Below, piece after piece: positions 30,013 through 35,741 of a stretch of 35,741 bases of DNA. Origin of the DNA: JBBIMP01 sp037444305 (GTDB lineage Bacteria; Acidobacteriota; UBA6911); assembly GCA_037444305.1 (NCBI GenBank), contig JBBIMP010000049.1:1-35741 (forward strand), in the 5' to 3' direction. Positions within the stretch are counted from its first letter, which is position 1; each line of letters starts with the position of its first letter. A program made the position numbers and the translations under genes. Below the pieces are notes generated by a model. The model saw only the letters and a program-made list of their open reading frames with translations. It searched no databases and was not told the origin of the DNA.

Positions 30013-32343
30013 ATGACACTCGAGATCGGCTTCCTGTTCGCACTCCTGGCGGCAATGGTCTTTCTCTTCCTGACGGAGAAACTGCCCGTCGACCTGACCG
30101 CGTTCCTCGGCCTGGCCATACTGATTTTCGGCGGGTACCTGCAGCCCGAAGAGGCCTTCAGCGGCTTCGCCTCTCCTGCCGTGATCACGATGCTGTTCAT
30201 ATTCATCGTCGGCGCCTCGCTCCTGCACACGGGTCTGGCCGACATGATCGGCGGGCGCATCCACCGGATCGTGGGGAGCCGCGAAGTGCCGCTGATCATC
30301 ACGGTCATGATGGTGGCGGGAATCCTCTCGGCCTTCATGAACAACATCGCCGCGGCGGCGGTATTGATGCCGGCGGTGGCGGGCATCGCGCGGCGCGCGG
30401 GGCTGTCCCCCTCCAGGCTCTTCATGCCGCTCTCCTTCGGCGCAATTCTGGGCGGGACCACGACCCTGGTGGGAACGCCGCCGAATATCCTCGGTTCGGC
30501 CATGCTGCAGCAGTGGGGGTTGAAGCCTTTCGGCCTTTTCGATTTCACGCCCATCGGCGTGACGCTGCTGGTCTGTGGGATTCTCTTCATGATCACCATC
30601 GGACGGAAACTGCTGCCCACGCGCGAGATCAGCGCCTCGCCCGCGGAGAGGGGCGATCTGGCGCGGGTCTACCAGGTCCGGGAGAAGCTCTTTTCGATCA
30701 GGATTCCCAGGGGATCGAAGCTCGATGGAACGACGCTGGGGCAGTCGCGGCTGGGGAGTACGCTCGGGATCCAGGTGGTCGCGATCCTGCGCGGCGGAAA
30801 GCGCCACCTGGCGCCCTCATCCTCGGACGTCCTGATGGCCGAAGACCTGCTGCTGGTGGAAGGGAATCTGAACGAACTGCGGGAGCTGCTCCGGGTGCAG
30901 GGGGTCGAGGTGCAGCCGATTGAAACCGGCGACCTGCCGCGCCCCACGAGGGGCATCAGCGGGATCCGCGTGCGGATTACCGAAGGATCCCCGCTGATAG
31001 GGCGGAGCCTGCGCGATCTTCGGTTCCGCGAACGCTACGGCGCGACCGTCGTCGGCATCCGCAGGAGAGGCGAGGTGCTGCGCGACCAGCTGGCGCGGCA
31101 GGACCTGCGGGAAGGCGACGAGGTGCTGGCCCTCGGCACCCGGCGTCACCTGGCGGAATTGTCCGCCAATCCGGATTTTGAGGTCGGGGCGGTGGGCCTG
31201 TCGGCGGTGCACCAACTGCAGGAGCAGTTGTTCATCATTGCGCTGCCCGAAGGCTCCCCGCTCGTCGGTTCCACCCTGGGGGAAAGCCGCATGAGCGAGC
31301 TGGCCGGGGTCACGATCGGCGGGATCATCCGGGGGGACGAAACGCACCTGGCCGTGCCTCCGGAGGAAGTGATCCAGGCAGGGGACCGCTTCCTGGTTTC
31401 GGGTGAACCCTCACGGATCGTGAGCCTGCTCGAGCTGGGGGAGGTGCAGTTCGACGAGGCTGTTTCGGAGGCAGTGCTGGAGTCCGAGGACGTCGGCGTG
31501 ATCGAGGCGACGATCGCACCGCGATCCGGGGCGGCCGGTCGGACGTTGAAGGAGATCTCCTTCCGGGACCGCTACGGGCTCCAGGTGCTGGCCATCTGGC
31601 GGGGAGGAAATCCGATATACGAGAACCTGGCCGCGATTCCGCTCCGCTTCGGGGACGCGCTGCTGCTGCACGGGCCAAACGAGAAGATCCGCCTGCTGGC
31701 CCAGGATCCTGATTTTCTCGTCCTGCTGGCTGCGGCCCACACGCCGCGCCGGACGCACAAGGCGCCCTACGCCCTGGCGGGACTCCTGCTGATGATCGGG
31801 CTGGTGGCGACCGGCTTTCAGCCGATCTACGTGGCCGCTTTCGTGGCGGCGTCGCTGGTCATCCTGACCGGCACGCTGAGCATGGAGCAGGCATACCGGG
31901 CGGTGGAGTGGCGGGCGGTCTTCCTGGTGGCCGCGATCCTGCCTGCCGGAATGGCCATGGAACGTACGGGTGCGGCGATGATGCTGGCCAACTGGGTGAC
32001 GGTAGTAGCCGGCCCGCTCGGCCCCTACGCGACGCTCGGCGCGATGGTCGGCTTGTCGAGCCTTTTGAGCCAGGGGCTGGACGGCGCGCCCGCAGTGGTG
32101 CTGCTGGCGCCGGTGGTGGCGCAGTCGGCCGCGCAGCTGGGGCTCAGCCCCTACCCGATCATGATGGGCGTGAGCCTGGCGGCCTCGGCCGCTTTCATGA
32201 CCCCGTTCAGCCACAAGGCAAACCTGCTGGTGATGGGCGCCGGCGGGTACCGTTCGATGGACTACGTGCGCGTCGGCACGCCGCTGACGATCTTCCTGCT
32301 GATCCTGCTGGTCTTTCTGGTCCCCGTCTTCTTCCCGTTCTGA
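30013..32343 (+). CDS. SLC13-type permease with four RCK_C-like domains
   Basis: A 776-aa inner-membrane transporter. The N-terminal membrane block (residues 1-205) carries the SNNIAA-like MNNIAAAAVLMP segment and the GTTTLVGTPPNIL loop of the DASS/ArsB-NhaD fold. The central soluble block (~215-575) holds four RCK_C/TrkA-C-like repeats, beginning near REKLFSIRIP, ISGIRVRITE, QEQLFIIALP and VGVIEATIAP; two is the usual number. The C-terminal membrane block (~580-776) contains AVFLVAAILPAGMAME and the second hairpin loop around MTPFSHKANLLVMG. The substrate is probably an anion such as sulfate or a dicarboxylate, but it is not readable. Ribosome binding site GAGAGGA lies rather far (about 16 nt) from ATG 30013. 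Confidence 0.9.
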   Translation: MTLEIGFLFALLAAMVFLFLTEKLPVDLTAFLGLAILIFGGYLQPEEAFSGFASPAVITMLFIFIVGASLLHTGLADMIGGRIHRIVGSREVPLIITVMMVAGILSAFMNNIAAAAVLMPAVAGIARRAGLSPSRLFMPLSFGAILGGTTTLVGTPPNILGSAMLQQWGLKPFGLFDFTPIGVTLLVCGILFMITIGRKLLPTREISASPAERGDLARVYQVREKLFSIRIPRGSKLDGTTLGQSRLGSTLGIQVVAILRGGKRHLAPSSSDVLMAEDLLLVEGNLNELRELLRVQGVEVQPIETGDLPRPTRGISGIRVRITEGSPLIGRSLRDLRFRERYGATVVGIRRRGEVLRDQLARQDLREGDEVLALGTRRHLAELSANPDFEVGAVGLSAVHQLQEQLFIIALPEGSPLVGSTLGESRMSELAGVTIGGIIRGDETHLAVPPEEVIQAGDRFLVSGEPSRIVSLLELGEVQFDEAVSEAVLESEDVGVIEATIAPRSGAAGRTLKEISFRDRYGLQVLAIWRGGNPIYENLAAIPLRFGDALLLHGPNEKIRLLAQDPDFLVLLAAAHTPRRTHKAPYALAGLLLMIGLVATGFQPIYVAAFVAASLVILTGTLSMEQAYRAVEWRAVFLVAAILPAGMAMERTGAAMMLANWVTVVAGPLGPYATLGAMVGLSSLLSQGLDGAPAVVLLAPVVAQSAAQLGLSPYPIMMGVSLAASAAFMTPFSHKANLLVMGAGGYRSMDYVRVGTPLTIFLLILLVFLVPVFFPF

Positions 32344-32433
32344 TGGAGAATTTCTCCGCCAAATCATGCTATCCTCCCCGCAGCATCACGAAACGAAATA
32401 CCCATTTTCAAGCCTCATCCCTAAGGAGGTCCC

Positions 32434-35400
32434 ATGCGGATAATCCCAGCCATCATCCTGGCAGTTCTTCTCGGCGGCCTGAACGGCCTGGCCGCCGACA
32501 CAACCTTGCTCGCTCAGCAGCCGGCCCTGAGCGCGACGCGGATCGCATTCGTCTTTGCCGGCGATTTGTGGAGCGTGCCGCGGGAAGGCGGGGAAGCCGT
32601 GCGCCTGACCACGGGAGCAGGCGTCGAAGCCAATCCGTGGTTTTCGCCGGACGGGAAGTGGATCGCCTTCACCGGGCAGTACGACGGGAACACCGACGTC
32701 TTTGTGGTGCCGTCCGAAGGCGGCATCCCGAAGCGGCTGACGTGGCACCCTGCACCTGACACCGTGCTCGGCTGGACTCCGGACGGCAAAAAAGTGCTTT
32801 TCACTTCGTCCCGCAACAGCTACTCGCGCTTTTCCGAGCTGTACCTTGCGGGGCTGGACGGGGGCCTGGAAGAGAAACTGCCTCTGCCGATGGGTTATGA
32901 AGGCAGTTACTCGCCCGACGGACGCCGCCTTGCCTATGTGCCCCTGGCCCGCGCCTTCACCGCCTGGAAGCGCTACCGCGGCGGCCGGACCACGCCCATT
33001 TGGCTCGCCGATCTGTCCAACAGCCGCGTGGAGGAAATCCCGCGCGACAACTCCAACGACTTCTGTCCCATGTGGGTGGGGGACAAGGTGTTCTTCCTGA
33101 GCGACCGCGAAAGAGCCGTAACGCTCTTCTCCTACGACCTGAAATCGAAAAGGGTAACCCGGGCCGCGCAGAACAGCGGGATGGATTTCAAATCCGCCTC
33201 CGCCGGCCCCGGGGCCATCGTGGTGGAGCAGTTCGGCGGGATCCGGCTCTACGACCTGAAATCCGGCAGATTGACGCCGGTGAAGATCACCGTGGCCGGG
33301 GATATGCCCGAGGTTAGGCCGCAGATGATCAACGTCAGCCGCCGGTTGACCAGCGCTCACATCTCGCCGACGGGCGCCCGGGCTCTGTTCGAGGCGCGCG
33401 GCGAAATCCTTACGGTTCCGGCCGAGAAGGGGGACGTGCGCAATCTCACGCAGAGCAGCGGCGTGATGGAACGCGATCCCGCGTGGTCGCCGGACGGCAG
33501 GTGGATCGCATATTTCTCGGATGAGAGCCGGGAGTATGAATTGCACCTGCATGACTCGATGGGGAGGGAAGCCCCGCGCAAGCTCCGGCTGGAGGACAAG
33601 CCGACCTTCTACGCGCTGCCGCGCTGGTCGCCCGACAGCAAGAAGATCGCCTACCTGGATGCCCACCTGAACATCTGGTATGTGGACATCGAAGTTAAAA
33701 AACCTGTCAAGGTGGACAAGGACCGCTACCTGGGCTCCCCTGGCGAGCGCGCGCCCGCGTGGTCGCCCGACAGCAAGTGGCTGGCCTACTCGAAACGCCT
33801 GCAGAACTACATGGGAGCGATCTTCCTCTACTCTCTGGCCGAGGGCAAAAGCACCCAGCTCACCGACGGCCTGAGCGACGCCCGCCACCCGGTCTTCGAC
33901 GCCGACGGCAAGCACCTCTATTTCACGGCCTCCACCGATTCCGGCCCGTCGCTCGAACCTGACATCAGGAGTTCCAGCCGCACGGTCTCGCGCAACGTCT
34001 ACATCACCGTGCTCTCCAAGGCCGATGCCTCGCCGTTCGCGCCCGAAAGCGACGAGGAGAAGGTCGCGGAAAGGAAAGAGGAAGAGAAAAAGCCGCCCGA
34101 GGCGAAACCGGACGCACCGCAAGCCGGGGCGGCCAGGCCTGCAGAACCCAAGATCCCGGAAGTCAAGATAGACTGGCAGAAGATCAGCCAGCGCATCCTG
34201 GCCATGCCTTTGCCCGCGCGCCGCTACGTCGGCCTGCAAGCGGGGAAGGCCGGAGTTCTGTTTGCGCTCGAATCCCCGGCACCTGCGCCCGGAGCCCCTT
34301 CCGGACTCACAGTGCATCGCTACGACCTGAAGCAGCGCAGGGCCGACGTTGCAGTGTCCGGTGTCCGCTTTTTCGAAATCTCCGCAAACGGCGAGAAGAT
34401 GCTGACGGCCCAGGCCGAGCGCTGGAGCATCCAGACGGTCCGTCCCATGGCGCCCGCCGGAGCCCCCGCTCCTTCCGCCCCTCCGGCACCCGCAGCGGCA
34501 AGCGGCGTGCTGCGCACCGAGAACATCGAACTGCAATCCGATCCCAGGACAGAGTGGAAGCAGATGTACCATGACGCGTGGCGCATCCAGCGCGAGTTTT
34601 TCTACGATCCGAACCTGCATGGGCTCGACCTCGGCGCGGCCATCAAAAGGTACGAGCCTTACCTCGAAACCATCATGTCGCGCCGCGACCTGAACTACCT
34701 GTTTGCCGAGATGATGGGTGAGATCACCGTCGGCCACCTGAGTGTCGGGGGCGGCGATCAGCCGGAGGTCAGGTCCGTTTCCACCGGCCTGCTCGGCTGC
34801 GACTACAAGATCGAAAATGGACGTTACCGCTTCGCCCGGATCTACGACGGCGAGAACTGGAATCCCGACCTCAAGGCGCCGCTGACCGAGCCGGGTGTGA
34901 ACGTGCAGGAGGGGGATTATCTTCTGGCGGTTAATGGTCGTGAGCTGAGCGCCTCCGACAATGTCTACAGCTTCTTCGAGGCGCTGTCGGGCAAGAATGT
35001 CGTGCTGCGGGTCGGCTCGAATCCGGACGGCACGGGTGCGCGCGAAGTCACGGTGGTTCCGGTGGCCAGCGAATCGCGCCTGAGGAATCTGGCCTGGATC
35101 GAGGACAACCGGCGCAAGGTGGACGAAGCCACCAAGGGCCGCGTTGCCTATGTCTACATGCCGGACACCGCTTTTGGCGGATTGACGGCGTTCACGCGTT
35201 ATTTCTATGCCCAGGTAGGGAAGGAAGCGGTCATCATCGACGAGCGCTTCAACGGCGGCGGCCAGCTGGCGACCGACATCATCGAGCAGCTGCAGCGCAA
35301 GATGCTGAGCCTTGTGGCCACGCGCGACGGTGAGGACGAGGTCCAGCCGCAGGGCGCGATCTTCGGACCGAAGGTGATGATCATCAACGAGTTTGCCGGC

Positions 35401-35741
35401 TCCGGCGGCGACGCCATGCCCAACTACTTCCGGCGGGCGGGGGTGGGCAAATTGATCGGCAAGCGTACCTGGGGCGGACTGGTCGGGCGCGCCGGCGCGC
35501 CGGCGCTGATGGACGGCGGCGTGGTCACGGCTCCCAGCTCTGCGGTATGGGGTCCGGAAGGAGAGTGGGATGCCGAGAACGTGGGCATTCCGCCGGACAT
35601 CGAGATCGAGCACGATCCCGCTCTCGTCCGCCAGGGAAAGGATCCGCAACTGGAAAAGGCGATCGAGGTTGTGCTGGCCGAGCTGGCGAAGAATCCGCCG
35701 CAGAAGCCGAAGCGGCCGGCCTACCCCAATTATCATAAGTA
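32434..35741 (+). CDS. Tricorn-type protease (beta-propeller, PDZ and S41-like domains), stop codon cut by window end
   Basis: 1102 codons are visible, with the window ending two bases into what looks like a stop codon. ATG 32434 has a perfect AAGGAGGTCCC leader. A signal peptide (residues 1-22) indicates export. PD40/WD40-like propeller repeats fill ~30-500 (SPDGKWIAF, SPDGRWIAYF, SPDSKKIAYL). A Pro/Glu/Ala-rich linker lies around 545-590. The C-terminal half has the catalytic core, a PDZ domain (~790-870) and the S41-like part. By comparison with Tricorn, H768 (GHLSV), the nucleophile S990 with D993 in FAGSGGD, and E1048 (ENVGIPPD) are in place. Tricorn enzymes trim peptides into short products. 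Bacterial exported homologues are common in Acidobacteria. Confidence 0.93.
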   Translation, partial: MRIIPAIILAVLLGGLNGLAADTTLLAQQPALSATRIAFVFAGDLWSVPREGGEAVRLTTGAGVEANPWFSPDGKWIAFTGQYDGNTDVFVVPSEGGIPKRLTWHPAPDTVLGWTPDGKKVLFTSSRNSYSRFSELYLAGLDGGLEEKLPLPMGYEGSYSPDGRRLAYVPLARAFTAWKRYRGGRTTPIWLADLSNSRVEEIPRDNSNDFCPMWVGDKVFFLSDRERAVTLFSYDLKSKRVTRAAQNSGMDFKSASAGPGAIVVEQFGGIRLYDLKSGRLTPVKITVAGDMPEVRPQMINVSRRLTSAHISPTGARALFEARGEILTVPAEKGDVRNLTQSSGVMERDPAWSPDGRWIAYFSDESREYELHLHDSMGREAPRKLRLEDKPTFYALPRWSPDSKKIAYLDAHLNIWYVDIEVKKPVKVDKDRYLGSPGERAPAWSPDSKWLAYSKRLQNYMGAIFLYSLAEGKSTQLTDGLSDARHPVFDADGKHLYFTASTDSGPSLEPDIRSSSRTVSRNVYITVLSKADASPFAPESDEEKVAERKEEEKKPPEAKPDAPQAGAARPAEPKIPEVKIDWQKISQRILAMPLPARRYVGLQAGKAGVLFALESPAPAPGAPSGLTVHRYDLKQRRADVAVSGVRFFEISANGEKMLTAQAERWSIQTVRPMAPAGAPAPSAPPAPAAASGVLRTENIELQSDPRTEWKQMYHDAWRIQREFFYDPNLHGLDLGAAIKRYEPYLETIMSRRDLNYLFAEMMGEITVGHLSVGGGDQPEVRSVSTGLLGCDYKIENGRYRFARIYDGENWNPDLKAPLTEPGVNVQEGDYLLAVNGRELSASDNVYSFFEALSGKNVVLRVGSNPDGTGAREVTVVPVASESRLRNLAWIEDNRRKVDEATKGRVAYVYMPDTAFGGLTAFTRYFYAQVGKEAVIIDERFNGGGQLATDIIEQLQRKMLSLVATRDGEDEVQPQGAIFGPKVMIINEFAGSGGDAMPNYFRRAGVGKLIGKRTWGGLVGRAGAPALMDGGVVTAPSSAVWGPEGEWDAENVGIPPDIEIEHDPALVRQGKDPQLEKAIEVVLAELAKNPPQKPKRPAYPNYHK

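Noticed and set aside
29445..30620. 391-aa minus-strand frame spanning the M28/SLC13 divergent region
   Set aside because: It overlaps two well-supported genes on both sides and contains no domain; shadow frame.
32386..35736. 1116-aa open frame antisense to the Tricorn-type gene
   Set aside because: The plus strand encodes a complete Tricorn-type protein with signal peptide, perfect Shine-Dalgarno site and catalytic residues. The antisense frame has no recognisable domain.
1..35741. CRISPR arrays, tRNA, rRNA, complete insertion sequences
   Set aside because: No regularly spaced direct repeats, no cloverleaf or rRNA-like segments, and no transposase or integrase gene could be recognised on either strand.

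Overview
The window is a GC-rich bacterial chromosomal segment with about 22 intact genes, several decayed ones and many palindromic intergenic repeats. Several traits fit a heterotrophic member of the Acidobacteriota or a related peptide-degrading lineage: a Tricorn-type protease, a DUF885 peptidase lipoprotein, M28 and D-aminoacylase-type exported hydrolases, an AbgT transporter, a divergent Hfq-like LSm protein and a PQQ-propeller remnant. This taxonomic call is inference from gene content; no rRNA or marker gene is present. I saw no tRNA, rRNA or CRISPR array.

Layout. 1-3.5 kb: an exported LamG-GH127 glycosidase lies between two copies of an ~88-bp inverted repeat. 3.5-9.2 kb: a mixed accessory zone with palindromic repeats, an internally deleted PQQ-propeller gene, a VapBC toxin-antitoxin pair, a winged-helix remnant, a WrbA-like flavodoxin, a radical-SAM anSME-type maturase ending in SEC-C, an exported dienelactone-hydrolase-like protein, a TPR fragment and an internally deleted acyl-CoA dehydrogenase. 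9.2-10.6 kb: an RNA-binding trio (cold-shock protein, RRM protein, Hfq-like LSm protein) with a structured leader. 10.7-15.1 kb: a diacylglycerol-kinase-like lipid kinase, a DUF885 peptidase lipoprotein, a DUF3347 protein and an AbgT transporter.

15.6-26.7 kb is the centrepiece. It is a co-directional cluster of a 554-aa acyl-CoA dehydrogenase, a 2687-aa Pfa-like iterative synthase (KS-AT-KS'-ACP-ACP-KR-DH), an Sfp-type phosphopantetheinyl transferase and a double-ACT protein. I infer that it makes a specialised lipid or polyketide. Both ACPs carry threonine where the phosphopantetheine-bearing serine is expected, although a PPTase gene lies directly downstream.

26.8-35.7 kb: an exported N-acyl-D-amino-acid deacylase and an M28 peptidase, probably one operon; an SLC13-type permease with four RCK_C-like repeats; and a Tricorn-type protease whose stop codon is cut by the window edge. 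With AbgT and the DUF885 protein, these genes suggest peptides are a major nutrient source.
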